Assembly: GCA_944389345.1 (NCBI GenBank)
Contig: CALXMA010000008.1
Location: 1-35,082, forward strand
Direction: 5' to 3'
From: an uncultured Alphaproteobacteria bacterium
Lineage (GTDB): Bacteria; Pseudomonadota; Alphaproteobacteria; Rs-D84
Length of the DNA: 35,082 bases
Shown: piece after piece, positions 7,137 through 15,905 of the stretch
Numbering within the stretch: position 1 is the first letter of the stretch
Layout of the letters: each line of letters begins with the position of its first letter
Translations under genes and position numbers: made by a program
The notes under the pieces: generated by a model
Databases searched by the model: none
What the model was told of the DNA's origin: nothing
Seen by the model: only the letters and a program-made list of their open reading frames with translations

Positions 7137-9260
7137 ATGCTAGAAAATCTTAATCCGGAACAAAAATTGGCTGTGACCACAACAGACGGGCCGTTGTTGG
7201 TGCTGTCTGGGGCGGGAACGGGCAAGACGCGCGTGTTAACGACGCGTATTGCATATATACTGGATTGCGGTTTGGCCGCCCCGTGGCAGGTTTTGGCCCT
7301 GACATTCACGAACAAGGCCGCAAATGAAATGAAGAATCGTTTGATGGCGTTTTCTGCGGATGGGGCGGGGTGGTATGCCCCAGATGTATGGTGTGGAACA
7401 TTTCATTCTATGTGCCTGCGCATATTGCGTACGAATGCACCCGCGATTGGATTGCGTCGTGATTTTTTGATATATGGCGAAGACGAACAAAAAACGGTGT
7501 TGAAAAATGTGTTGGCTGGTATGGGGCTGGACATCAAAGATTTTAACCCCGGCGATTGGATTGAACGCATATCCGCGATAAAGGACAGGGGACTGAATTC
7601 ATCGGAACACACTTCGCCGACGGCGATAAAGATACTGGACGCATATAACGCGGAATTGGCGCGTTTGGGTGCGGTTGATTTTGGTGATATTATATTAAAA
7701 ACATTACAGTTGTTTGATGCGATGCCCGACATTTTGGCCCGGTACCAGCGTCAGTTTAAGTATATTTTGGTTGATGAATTCCAAGACACTAACATTGCCC
7801 AGATGCAATTTTTACAAATGCTGACCCGTGGCAATGATTTTCCGAATATATGCTGTGTTGGTGATGATGACCAGTCTATATATTCATGGCGTGGCGCAGA
7901 AATCAAAAATATTTTGAATTTTGAAAAAACATTTCCAAACGCGAAAATAATTCGTTTGGAAACAAACTATCGCAGTACACCAAATATTTTGGGTGCGGCG
8001 AATTCGTTGATACGCCATAATACGGGACGCCTGGGCAAAGATTTACACACGGCGCCGAACACACCGGCGGGCGAACCCGTGTATGTTTTAACGGTGCCGA
8101 CGGATTTTGACGAAGCGCACTTGGTTTCAGACATAATAATGCGACGTGATTCCACGGACGCGTACAGTAATTATGCGATTTTAATTCGCGCGGGCAGTTT
8201 GTCGCGTCTGTTCGAAGAAGATTTTACATCGCGTGGTATACCGTACAAATTGATTGGTGCGACCAAGTTCTATGACCGCGCAGAAATTCGCGATGCGATT
8301 GCATATTTGCGCCTGTTAACGTCGCCATTTGATGATATATCGTTTATGCGCGTTATTGGTAAACCGCGTCGTGGTTTTGGGCCGTCTGCGATTGCGAAAT
8401 TACGTGCAATGGGTGGGTCTTTGATGGATGGACTGCGTACGGCCCAACTGACCGGGAAACAGCGCGCCATGGCCGATGAATTTTTATCTGCGTTTGATTT
8501 TGATTGGATGTCTATGTCGCCTGCGGATACGGCCCAGAAATTATTAAACGCATCTGGGTACATAAAAATGTGGCAAGAATCCAAGGATGTCGATGCCCCG
8601 GACAGGTTGGATAACATCCGCGAACTGATAACAAACGTAATTGCGAAATACGATACATTGCCAGAATTTTTGGAACACGCATCGTTAATGATGACGGACG
8701 ATAATGATTCTGATGATGCGTCGCCAACATTTGACGCGGTCAGCATTATGACCATTCACGCGGCCAAGGGTTTGGAATTTGATACTGTGTTTTTACCCGC
8801 ATGGGAAGAAGGCATTTTCCCCAGTGATAAAGCGGTCCAATCTGGTGGTCTGGAAGAAGAACGTCGTCTGGCATACGTTGCGATAACGCGCGCGCGCCAC
8901 CGTGCGATAATATTGAATGCGATGTCACGAATGGTGTTTGGTCAACGCCAGTATAATTCGCCCAGTCGATTTATAACAGAAATGGATAATCGTTATTTGG
9001 ATTTCCAGGGCGGTGGTGCGCCATCGGCCCCACGCACATCGTATGGTGATAATTCATTTCGCACACGTGGCCAATCGTCTGGTGCGCCCCGACATCGTCC
9101 GCGTACAACCCCGGAAAAATCTTTGGTTGGCATGCTGGTGGAACACCCGGAAATGGGACGTGGCGTTGTTATCGAAGAAAACGAAGAAATACTGACCGTC
9201 GCATTCAAGTCGCGCGGTATAAAGCGTGTTGCCCGTCAATACGTAAAAATCATAGACTAA
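7137..9260 (+). CDS. pcrA: UvrD/PcrA/Rep-type 3'-5' DNA helicase
   Basis: Superfamily 1A helicase of 707 aa from the ATG at 7137. Motifs in order: the Q-motif region (NLNPEQKLAV), Walker A GAGTGKT (25-31), TFTNKAANEM (Ia), LVDEFQDTN (II), GDDDQSIYSWRGA (III), ETNYRST (IV), MTIHAAKGLEFDTVF (V) and VAITRARH (VI). A PcrA/UvrD-type C-terminal module ends with GRGVVIEE and VAFKSRGIKRV, a Tudor-like fold that binds RNA polymerase in homologues. It acts in nucleotide excision repair, replication-conflict resolution and transcription-coupled repair. Starts at 7110 (GTG) or 7128 (GTG) are in frame, but family N-termini begin at MLENLNPEQ. The stop lies 7 nt from the convergent 9268 gene. Confidence 0.93.
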   Translation: MLENLNPEQKLAVTTTDGPLLVLSGAGTGKTRVLTTRIAYILDCGLAAPWQVLALTFTNKAANEMKNRLMAFSADGAGWYAPDVWCGTFHSMCLRILRTNAPAIGLRRDFLIYGEDEQKTVLKNVLAGMGLDIKDFNPGDWIERISAIKDRGLNSSEHTSPTAIKILDAYNAELARLGAVDFGDIILKTLQLFDAMPDILARYQRQFKYILVDEFQDTNIAQMQFLQMLTRGNDFPNICCVGDDDQSIYSWRGAEIKNILNFEKTFPNAKIIRLETNYRSTPNILGAANSLIRHNTGRLGKDLHTAPNTPAGEPVYVLTVPTDFDEAHLVSDIIMRRDSTDAYSNYAILIRAGSLSRLFEEDFTSRGIPYKLIGATKFYDRAEIRDAIAYLRLLTSPFDDISFMRVIGKPRRGFGPSAIAKLRAMGGSLMDGLRTAQLTGKQRAMADEFLSAFDFDWMSMSPADTAQKLLNASGYIKMWQESKDVDAPDRLDNIRELITNVIAKYDTLPEFLEHASLMMTDDNDSDDASPTFDAVSIMTIHAAKGLEFDTVFLPAWEEGIFPSDKAVQSGGLEEERRLAYVAITRARHRAIILNAMSRMVFGQRQYNSPSRFITEMDNRYLDFQGGGAPSAPRTSYGDNSFRTRGQSSGAPRHRPRTTPEKSLVGMLVEHPEMGRGVVIEENEEILTVAFKSRGIKRVARQYVKIID

Positions 9261-9267
9261 TCAGAAT

Positions 9268-10563
9268 TTATTTTTTACGAAAAAATCCAACGACAGATTT
9301 TCCGTACCCCGAAAACTTGTTCCACAGTTTCTTTACATCGCCACCGAATTCTTTGCCAAAACTGTCGTTGATACTGCCCCCCAGATTCTTGGCAATTTCA
9401 CTTGTGCGATTGGCCAGATATGCGACCAACAATCCCATCAGCAATGTCGTGATATAGTTATCTGATTCCAGCGTCGGCACCGCCGTTGCCAGGTTTGCAT
9501 CCACCGTCCACGACATTAACGCCATGCACAGCGCAACCAGAATCGACAGCGATACGAAATAAATGGCGGCGTTCACAAAGCGCTGAATCTGATTAGATAA
9601 TGATTCTGGTTTGAACAGCCCCAAAAATCCGTTAAATATATCGCCGACAATACCCTTGTACGATGTTTTGTTTATGGTTTCTGCGATTGCGGTAAACGGC
9701 AACATAAACACGCCCAAGAACAAATCCATAATCACCCCCAGTCCCATCAACGCGAACTTGAACGCGTTATACAGGAACAGTACGACAAACACCGCCCCGA
9801 CCAGCATTGTAAACGCGCTGACCCCGATTCCGGCAATCATCCATTTCCATCCGGCGGCAACCGCGGTTGTAAAGAATCCCGACAGACGTGTCGGCACACA
9901 CAGCATGTTTGCAACCGCGTTCGCGTCTATGATTGCATTTGCCGACGTATTTGCCATGGCGTATTCGCGTATTGCGGTACACGTATCAGGCAATTGTGCC
10001 CCGACCAATCCGACCACGGAATTCAATATCAAATCAGACATATACGTTGCGACGCTGATAATTGGTCCCATAACCCACATAAAAACTTGGGCCGGCCCCT
10101 GGACCAGGATGATAGACCATATTGCGACGACGGCGCCTTTTTTGACCAGGTTCACACCTAAATCTAATGCACTGGAACCCTTGGTCATCATATTGTACGC
10201 TTCGAACATGGTCCACAATATGTACGCCAGAATCATAAATATGATTGCAAATCGCACCAACGAAGAATCCAACACATCGGCCAGATATGACAACGCGTTT
10301 ATCATTGCCATCCCGATTTTAGCCTCAATCGGGACATAATCCGGCACCAGTTGTGCGCGCTGGAATTCTGATTGGAATTCGGTCATATCCCCGCGCAAAG
10401 AATCATTAAATTCGACCATGTTTTGCGGGGTCAGCCAATCACCATAATCACTGATTTCGGTATACGGAACATTACTGGCGGCGCCAATTGCATTTGGCAT
10501 GACACCAACGCCGATGAACACAGCGATAAAAATTTTGGCCAAGATTTTTTTTATTTTAATCAT
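9268..10563 (-). CDS. VirB6/TrbL-like multi-pass inner-membrane protein (cluster gene D)
   Basis: The 431-aa protein has an N-terminal signal (residues 1-28, GAA) and then a soluble stretch with an amphipathic helix. Six or more hydrophobic segments follow, including FAIIFMILAYILWTMF and a long Gly/Ala-rich block, and the C-terminus is Lys-rich (FFRKK). The segment NLVKKGAVVAIWSIILVQ followed by GPIISVATYM aligns with the same transmembrane-plus-Pro block in the four neighbouring proteins. The layout fits VirB6/TrbL, the polytopic inner-membrane channel subunit of type IV secretion systems. Last gene of a four-gene minus operon; its ATG directly follows the stop of the previous gene (TAG-ATG). 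Family assignment is by topology and gene-cluster logic, so moderate. Confidence 0.65.
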   Translation of the reverse strand: MIKIKKILAKIFIAVFIGVGVMPNAIGAASNVPYTEISDYGDWLTPQNMVEFNDSLRGDMTEFQSEFQRAQLVPDYVPIEAKIGMAMINALSYLADVLDSSLVRFAIIFMILAYILWTMFEAYNMMTKGSSALDLGVNLVKKGAVVAIWSIILVQGPAQVFMWVMGPIISVATYMSDLILNSVVGLVGAQLPDTCTAIREYAMANTSANAIIDANAVANMLCVPTRLSGFFTTAVAAGWKWMIAGIGVSAFTMLVGAVFVVLFLYNAFKFALMGLGVIMDLFLGVFMLPFTAIAETINKTSYKGIVGDIFNGFLGLFKPESLSNQIQRFVNAAIYFVSLSILVALCMALMSWTVDANLATAVPTLESDNYITTLLMGLLVAYLANRTSEIAKNLGGSINDSFGKEFGGDVKKLWNKFSGYGKSVVGFFRKK

Positions 10564-11997
10564 CTACTTTTTACCAAACGCCTTGGATATACTTGAAAAT
10601 ATTTGTGTTGGTGCGGACCATATTTTTTTACCCAGTCCCTTGGCCCACTGACCAAAGTCGAATTGTTCTTTGCCCCCGACGGTTAATATGCCCATAACCT
10701 TTGGCTTTATAACCCAGAAATACATCAAGAACAACCCAATCATCATGACCAAGAAATCCCATCCGTCGCGCATAAAATCAAATGCGCCCGGGTATTGCGC
10801 TTCGACCACATCCCGTTGCGTGTTAAAGCATTCGCGGAACTTGCCACCGTCCATTTCGCCATCGACGATGGATACCTGTTCACATGTTGCAAACACATTC
10901 ATCACAGACATTACCTGGGCGTCTGGATTTTGTGGTGCCATTCCCATCATGGGCGGTAATACCGCACTGTACCCGTCAACGGGTCCCGGGAAAAACGAAT
11001 CCGCAGAATAAGACACAATTGCATACGTGATAATAACGGTCAGACTGATTCCAACAATTTGTACCGCGGATTTTACCAGCATATTAATCGCATTTTTTAC
11101 CACGCCCCCGGCCAATGCCCACGTCTGTTCGAACGCGGCCGCGGCCAGAATCAAAGGCAAAAAGATAATTAAAAACACTAATTTGAATACCACAGATAAA
11201 ATCTGGAACGCCAAATCAAATCCAATGACCAAGAACATTAACACCAGCGCCAGTCCCGCAATCCATGTCAGAACACCGCCACCCATTCCCAACCATGCAT
11301 AGTTCATCAGTGAAAAACCGCCCGCGGCCCCGGCCAACATAACACTGTTGATATTGCCCATAACGCACATAAACGGTTGCAGTATCGGATTTAATATGTC
11401 GTCGTTATCTGTGATTGTTGCGCCGGCGCACTGCGACGCTTCATTTACGCCCGTTGCGGCCATAGACAGTTCTGCACCGACAAATAAAACGGGTGTAATG
11501 GTAATATCTGCGACCGTTCGCAACGCACTGGTGCCACCCATTCCTAACGCGCCCATTAATGCGCCAACGATTAAAACACGTGCGCCTTGACGCCATACTT
11601 TATCAAACCACGGCCCCAATGCGATTTTCTTTTCCGATGTATCCAGTTTTGCATTTTCTTTGGACGCGTCATAAATATATTTTGCGGTATATACGAACAA
11701 GAACACCCCGAACCCGACGGCCACCAAAATCCATATATTATCGACCATCGCGTCCCAGAACAATTTGGTTGCATCACCAATAACCGCGAATAATTCTTGG
11801 ACATAACGGCACAAGAAACATCCATTTACATTTGCGACGTTCCCATCGGTTGCACCGATTGCGGTCATAAAGTTTCCCATACTGGTATATGTGATGGCGG
11901 TACCACTGATGGACGAAGACAAATACCAAACGCCGACCCCCAACGCAATTGCGCCCATAATCAATTGGATGGCAAACATAATCAGTCGTGCTTTCAC
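10564..11997 (-). CDS. VirB6/TrbL-like multi-pass inner-membrane protein with N-terminal CxxC (cluster gene C)
   Basis: The 477-aa protein starts with a membrane anchor (residues 5-27). A periplasmic-type stretch with the pair C60-F-L-C63 follows, then about seven hydrophobic segments. PWFDKVWRQGARVLIVGALMG followed by an ITPVLFVGAELS block matches the PW...VL...EPV block of genes B and E. The strongly hydrophobic centre (LVFLIIFLPLILAAAAF) and C-terminus KAFGKK are also shared features. It starts with GTG, and its GTGA overlaps the stop of gene B by 4 nt, indicating translational coupling. Predicted to be a type IV secretion inner-membrane channel component; function inferred from topology and paralogy. 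Confidence 0.65.
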   Translation of the reverse strand: MKARLIMFAIQLIMGAIALGVGVWYLSSSISGTAITYTSMGNFMTAIGATDGNVANVNGCFLCRYVQELFAVIGDATKLFWDAMVDNIWILVAVGFGVFLFVYTAKYIYDASKENAKLDTSEKKIALGPWFDKVWRQGARVLIVGALMGALGMGGTSALRTVADITITPVLFVGAELSMAATGVNEASQCAGATITDNDDILNPILQPFMCVMGNINSVMLAGAAGGFSLMNYAWLGMGGGVLTWIAGLALVLMFLVIGFDLAFQILSVVFKLVFLIIFLPLILAAAAFEQTWALAGGVVKNAINMLVKSAVQIVGISLTVIITYAIVSYSADSFFPGPVDGYSAVLPPMMGMAPQNPDAQVMSVMNVFATCEQVSIVDGEMDGGKFRECFNTQRDVVEAQYPGAFDFMRDGWDFLVMMIGLFLMYFWVIKPKVMGILTVGGKEQFDFGQWAKGLGKKIWSAPTQIFSSISKAFGKK

Positions 11998-13187
11998 TTT
12001 TTACCTTTTTCGCCACCTTCACCGCCAGACAGTATAACCTTGCCCAGTTTTTTTGTTGCCTCTACCACATTAGTGGTTAATTTCATTGCGTCATCGGCCA
12101 ACTGTTCACTCAGACTGTTTTCTGTGGATGTGCCGAACGAATCCAGTACCATGGATGTAACCTGTGGAATCTGGCTGTATATAAAGTTTAACACATACAC
12201 CAATATAATGCATCCACCCAATGTCATAGCCCCCAGATTATCGGTGGATAAATCGCCGGCAAATACATTGCCACTGGTAATCAATTGCATTAAATCCGCA
12301 CTGGATTGTCCCGGTTCTGAAAAGAATTTCGCAATAATCGTCATTATAACGGTGTATGTCAACACCGCCGACACCAACGCAATAATCGCATTAATCAGTT
12401 TTTTGAATTGTCCAACGCCAACCGTCTTGCCCAGTCCTGATAACCACGCGGGCGCATTTCCACCCTTGAACCCGACCAGCATTAATGACAACGGAAAGAA
12501 AAACGCAAAAAACGCCATCGCCACGATTATATCCGCGAAATAGAAACAAAACCGCACGAATAACTTAAAGAATCCATAAAACAGATACAGCCCAATAAAA
12601 AATAAAATAATATGTTTAATCAGCGACCCGATACCCAGCAATGCATCCAAAGAAAACGCGCGGTCCATAACGGCGATGCCTAATTTCATATAGGATTGAA
12701 ATTGGGTAATGGTTGTTTTCATCAACATTATAATCGTATCGCGCAGTTGTGGCCGATAAAATCCATCATCGGACATTTCTGATGGTACATAGGTAACTTG
12801 TTCGTTAATAGTATCTGTGTCCATTTGCAACATGTTTTGCGTGTACACCAACGCGATATTTGCAACAGGTTCAAACGTAACAGATGTAATAAAACGTGGC
12901 AGAACAACGCCCATACTCAAAAACGCCAACGACACCAAAGAATTTATCAACACGGGTCGCAAAGATTTCTGGTACCACGGATCGCTGATATTGCTTTTCA
13001 TATTTTGCCAAACAGCGTTGATGATATAGAACGCCATCAGCACACAGAACAATATCCCACAGAAAATAACGAATTGTCCGTACACCGCCCCGGCCGCATC
13101 AGATACGACCTGGAACAGACGATCGAACACCGGGCAACCCCAACATTGCACGGACGAATCAACCAAAGAATTCATAAATCCGTTCAT
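11994..13187 (-). CDS. VirB6/TrbL-like multi-pass inner-membrane protein with N-terminal CxxC (cluster gene B)
   Basis: The 397-aa protein carries C15-W-G-C18 near its N-terminus. About six transmembrane segments follow (for example IFCGILFCVLMAFYIINAVW). The signature PWYQKSLRPVLINSLVSLAFL, then LPRFITSVTFEPVANIALVY, matches LPRLLTSVVIEPVFNVGLSL of gene E. The C-terminus is charged and Gly-rich (GGEGGEKGKK). No cleavable signal is obvious. Its ATGA overlaps the stop of gene A by 4 nt. Likely a VirB6/TrbL-type subunit; which secretion system it serves cannot be seen here because no VirB4, VirB8, VirB9, VirB10 or VirD4 homologue is in the window. Confidence 0.65.
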   Translation of the reverse strand: MNGFMNSLVDSSVQCWGCPVFDRLFQVVSDAAGAVYGQFVIFCGILFCVLMAFYIINAVWQNMKSNISDPWYQKSLRPVLINSLVSLAFLSMGVVLPRFITSVTFEPVANIALVYTQNMLQMDTDTINEQVTYVPSEMSDDGFYRPQLRDTIIMLMKTTITQFQSYMKLGIAVMDRAFSLDALLGIGSLIKHIILFFIGLYLFYGFFKLFVRFCFYFADIIVAMAFFAFFFPLSLMLVGFKGGNAPAWLSGLGKTVGVGQFKKLINAIIALVSAVLTYTVIMTIIAKFFSEPGQSSADLMQLITSGNVFAGDLSTDNLGAMTLGGCIILVYVLNFIYSQIPQVTSMVLDSFGTSTENSLSEQLADDAMKLTTNVVEATKKLGKVILSGGEGGEKGKK

Positions 13188-14479
13188 TTCTTTTTAATCC
13201 ACCCAAACGCCTTGCCCAGTGTTGTACCAATTTTTTTCGCATTCCCCAGTGTTTTTGTCGCATCGCCTTTGACCTGTTTATACAGATTGTCCATACCCTT
13301 GCCGACATAAGAATCCAGTTGCTGGCGTGTCATATCAAATATTTTGAACATCAAATAGAATGTCAATATAGACGACAGCCACAGTATAGAATGTTCGCCA
13401 AATCCCAACGCAGAATTTGCGACCTGGGGCACATTTGACGACGCACTGCCACCGGCGGCGACAACAAACACAGATGAATTCCATTGGAACAAAGATTTAA
13501 CAATCGCCAGATTTACGCACAATATGAACGCACAGGCAATCATAGTAATAACAACTTTTTGTAATGCCTTGGTAATTCCGCTGAATGCGGGCCATATATC
13601 GAACCATTTATCATTCGGCTTAACGACGTACGCCAACACTTGGAACGGGTACAGAACTAATGACATTCCGAATTGGAAAATCGCCTGGATAATCAGCATC
13701 GCCATAAACAAATTACTGGCCACAAAGGTAAATATTAAAAATATCCCAGTTATAACGTTCAAGAAATCTTCCCCGCCATGCGGTATCAGTGTTATCAAAC
13801 CACGCAACCCGCGGTTCAGGAAATCAAAACCGCGCTTTACAATCTGGTTGTTTGCATGGGAAATATCAGATACGGGTTGCACCAAGAATTCGCAACTTTC
13901 CTGGGAAATCCATCCCTGTTGAATTATCGATGGGGGACATTCTACGTCTGGGGCGTGCATTCCCGCGTCGTTAATGGATTTTGTTATGCTTTCTGTATAC
14001 AGTGCCCCGAATTGCAGAAACGGATTAATTAACCATTCGGTCAGATACACGGGTTTTAATTGCAACAAAACGGTCGCGGCAATGATTGCGCGAATTCCGG
14101 GTTTCAACAGGTTTGTTGCGATTGTCATCCCGCTGACCCCACCGGCCATTTCGCCGCCGCCCGAAAAACCAAAGAACGAAACCCATACTTTTGGGAAATA
14201 CATTTTCAACAGGTACAATGCCATAGATACGGCCAAGAATCCCCACACCAATATGTATATAATCCCGTCGCCATTTCCGACAAAAAATTCGTATCCACCG
14301 GTTGCCACCGCCAACAACGCGTCCAAAATTACCGGTATAATCGGGCTCAGGTTTAATGCGTCCACCAAACCATACTGTGTCGCCGCCATCGCATCACACG
14401 GCATCAGCACGGCCATCGCGAACACCACCGCCATTGCGCGAAACGCGTATGAAAAAAATCTGGACGATTTCAGAAACAT
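13184..14479 (-). CDS. VirB6/TrbL-like multi-pass inner-membrane protein (cluster gene A)
   Basis: The 431-aa protein opens the minus operon. It has a signal peptide (residues 1-33, DAMA-ATQ) and a Gly-rich loop (FFGFSGGGEMAGGVSG). NLLKPGIRAIIAATVLLQ is then followed by an INPF block that aligns with the EPV block of genes B and E. Several more hydrophobic segments follow, and the Lys-rich amphipathic tail ends KAFGWIKKK. It lacks the CxxC motif of B, C and E; the Cys residues it has (CPP, ESCEF) lie in a central periplasmic-type loop. The ATG is about 26 nt after an extended -10 and follows AGAGA. VirB6/TrbL-like by topology and cluster membership. Confidence 0.65.
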   Translation of the reverse strand: MFLKSSRFFSYAFRAMAVVFAMAVLMPCDAMAATQYGLVDALNLSPIIPVILDALLAVATGGYEFFVGNGDGIIYILVWGFLAVSMALYLLKMYFPKVWVSFFGFSGGGEMAGGVSGMTIATNLLKPGIRAIIAATVLLQLKPVYLTEWLINPFLQFGALYTESITKSINDAGMHAPDVECPPSIIQQGWISQESCEFLVQPVSDISHANNQIVKRGFDFLNRGLRGLITLIPHGGEDFLNVITGIFLIFTFVASNLFMAMLIIQAIFQFGMSLVLYPFQVLAYVVKPNDKWFDIWPAFSGITKALQKVVITMIACAFILCVNLAIVKSLFQWNSSVFVVAAGGSASSNVPQVANSALGFGEHSILWLSSILTFYLMFKIFDMTRQQLDSYVGKGMDNLYKQVKGDATKTLGNAKKIGTTLGKAFGWIKKK

Positions 14480-14505
14480 TCTCTCTTTATTAATTTATCT
14501 TTTCA

Positions 14506-14514
14506 ATTATATCA
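14506..14514 (-). promoter_or_regulatory. Extended -10 promoter of the four-gene VirB6-like operon
   Basis: On the minus strand TGATATAAT occupies 14514 down to 14506. The predicted start is near 14499, giving a leader of about 20 nt that contains AAGAGA before the ATG at 14479. It lies back to back with the -10 of the divergent gene E, so the two promoters may compete or be co-regulated. Confidence 0.65.
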
Positions 14515-14530
14515 CATTTAATGCAAAATA

Positions 14531-14539
14531 TGATATACT
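14531..14539 (+). promoter_or_regulatory. Extended -10 promoter of cluster gene E
   Basis: TGATATACT with TATACT at 14534-14539. The likely ATG at 14548 begins only 8 nt further on, so the transcript is predicted to start at or within about two bases of the start codon (leaderless). Confidence 0.6.
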
Positions 14540-14547
14540 TAAAAGCA

Positions 14548-15837
14548 ATGAATAGACTAAAAAAGTTCTGGATAGTTTTTTTGTCTTTCCTGCCATTTTC
14601 CGCGGGGGCGGTTGCGCCGTTTGTGGTTGGTGCGATTGCGGGCGTGGGTGTTATCGCGGGTTTTTCTATATACAGGACGGTTGCGCCCGTTAATATGGCG
14701 GACGCGTTGAATTTCTTTACCAGTTGTTGGTCGTGCCAGATGTTTTCAGATATAATGGCGACGATGTCTGGTTTGGTACCGCGTGTGTACGATGCGCTGG
14801 GGTCTGTGATATTGCCATTTTCTGCGGGACTGTTGGCGATATGGTTTGCGTGGAAAATATTTTCTGGGTTTATTAATTCCAAGATAGAAGAACCATGGTC
14901 ATTGACCAGTGATTTTGGAACCAAGGTATTAAAATTGGCCTTTGTTGGTGCGCTGTTGATGATACCGTTGCCCCGCCTGTTGACATCTGTGGTCATAGAA
15001 CCGGTATTTAATGTTGGATTGTCGCTGAACAGGGCGGTTGCCGGCAACGACGAATTTGCAAAATGTGTGGTTGCGACGGCCATTGCCGATCCCACGGTGG
15101 CCAGTGTTGAATCCGCGTCCGCCGGGGCGTTTTCGCCACGTCTGCGTCATAATCTTTCGTGCGAGGTTGCAAACGTTCATCAAATGACGGGATTGGGGAT
15201 GACGGTTGGATGGACGATGTTGAATATGGCGTTTAACGAAGAATATATGCATAAAATGATGTGGGACATACCGATTTTCCCGAACGTTCCGATTTTCTTT
15301 GCGGGTTTGTTGATATTGGTGCTGTTCTTTTTCGCACTGTTGCCGGTCCCGTTGTATTTTTTAGAGGTATTTATAAAACTGTCCATGGATTTGATAATGT
15401 TGCCATTTATGCTGATGTCATGGCTGTTCAAGGGATGGGGCATATTCCCCAATGGGGGACGTAATATCAAGAACATGATAAACGATGTGGTGCGCGCAAC
15501 GGCCGGTATTGCCATGGTTGGCGTGTTTATAACATTTGCTGTTATGTTTTTGAATGCGGTATTTGGTCGTTGGGACGGTGCGGACAGATTGGCGTTGGCA
15601 TTGTCTGAAAACGATGCGACGATATTGATGGACGGCCTGATGATGCGCAACGACAGTATTATAACGATTCTGTTGATGGGAATATTTATTGCGATGTTTA
15701 TGACAATGATACCCGCGCTGGTCAAGACGTTGTTCGCCCAGGTTGAAATTCCCACATCATTTTACGAATCGACACGTAAAAATCTGGACATTATGTGGAA
15801 AAACCTGAAAAAATGGTACGCCACATTAAAAAAATAA
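14548..15837 (+). CDS. VirB6/TrbL-like multi-pass inner-membrane protein with N-terminal CxxC (cluster gene E)
   Basis: The protein has 429 aa from the ATG at 14548. An upstream in-frame ATG at 14521 overlaps the -10 element and is unlikely. It starts with a signal or anchor (residues 5-21, FSAGAVA). C60-W-S-C63 sits in the same place as in gene C, followed by PWSLTSDFGTKVLKLAFVGALLM and LPRLLTSVVIEPV, clearly homologous to gene B. About seven hydrophobic segments follow, including LLILVLFFFALLPVPLYFL, and the tail is basic (WYATLKK). It is the only member on the plus strand, divergent from A-D. Likely a type IV secretion inner-membrane channel subunit; this is inference. Confidence 0.65.
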   Translation: MNRLKKFWIVFLSFLPFSAGAVAPFVVGAIAGVGVIAGFSIYRTVAPVNMADALNFFTSCWSCQMFSDIMATMSGLVPRVYDALGSVILPFSAGLLAIWFAWKIFSGFINSKIEEPWSLTSDFGTKVLKLAFVGALLMIPLPRLLTSVVIEPVFNVGLSLNRAVAGNDEFAKCVVATAIADPTVASVESASAGAFSPRLRHNLSCEVANVHQMTGLGMTVGWTMLNMAFNEEYMHKMMWDIPIFPNVPIFFAGLLILVLFFFALLPVPLYFLEVFIKLSMDLIMLPFMLMSWLFKGWGIFPNGGRNIKNMINDVVRATAGIAMVGVFITFAVMFLNAVFGRWDGADRLALALSENDATILMDGLMMRNDSIITILLMGIFIAMFMTMIPALVKTLFAQVEIPTSFYESTRKNLDIMWKNLKKWYATLKK

Positions 15838-15888
15838 AAAATCAAGTGCTTTATTTAACCGCACCCCCTTTTTTAGACAATCCGAATC

Positions 15889-15897
15889 TGATATAAT
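15889..15897 (+). promoter_or_regulatory. Extended -10 promoter of the 15906 gene
   Basis: TGATATAAT with TATAAT at 15892-15897. Only 8 nt separate it from the ATG at 15906, so a leaderless mRNA is predicted. No convincing -35 (T-rich) is visible. Confidence 0.6.
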
Positions 15898-15905
15898 TCA
15901 TATCA

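Noticed and set aside
9611-10339. Plus-strand ORF of 242 aa
   Set aside because: Antisense to VirB6-like gene D; composition (Asn, Ile, Pro, Thr) mirrors hydrophobic codons and no start signals are seen.
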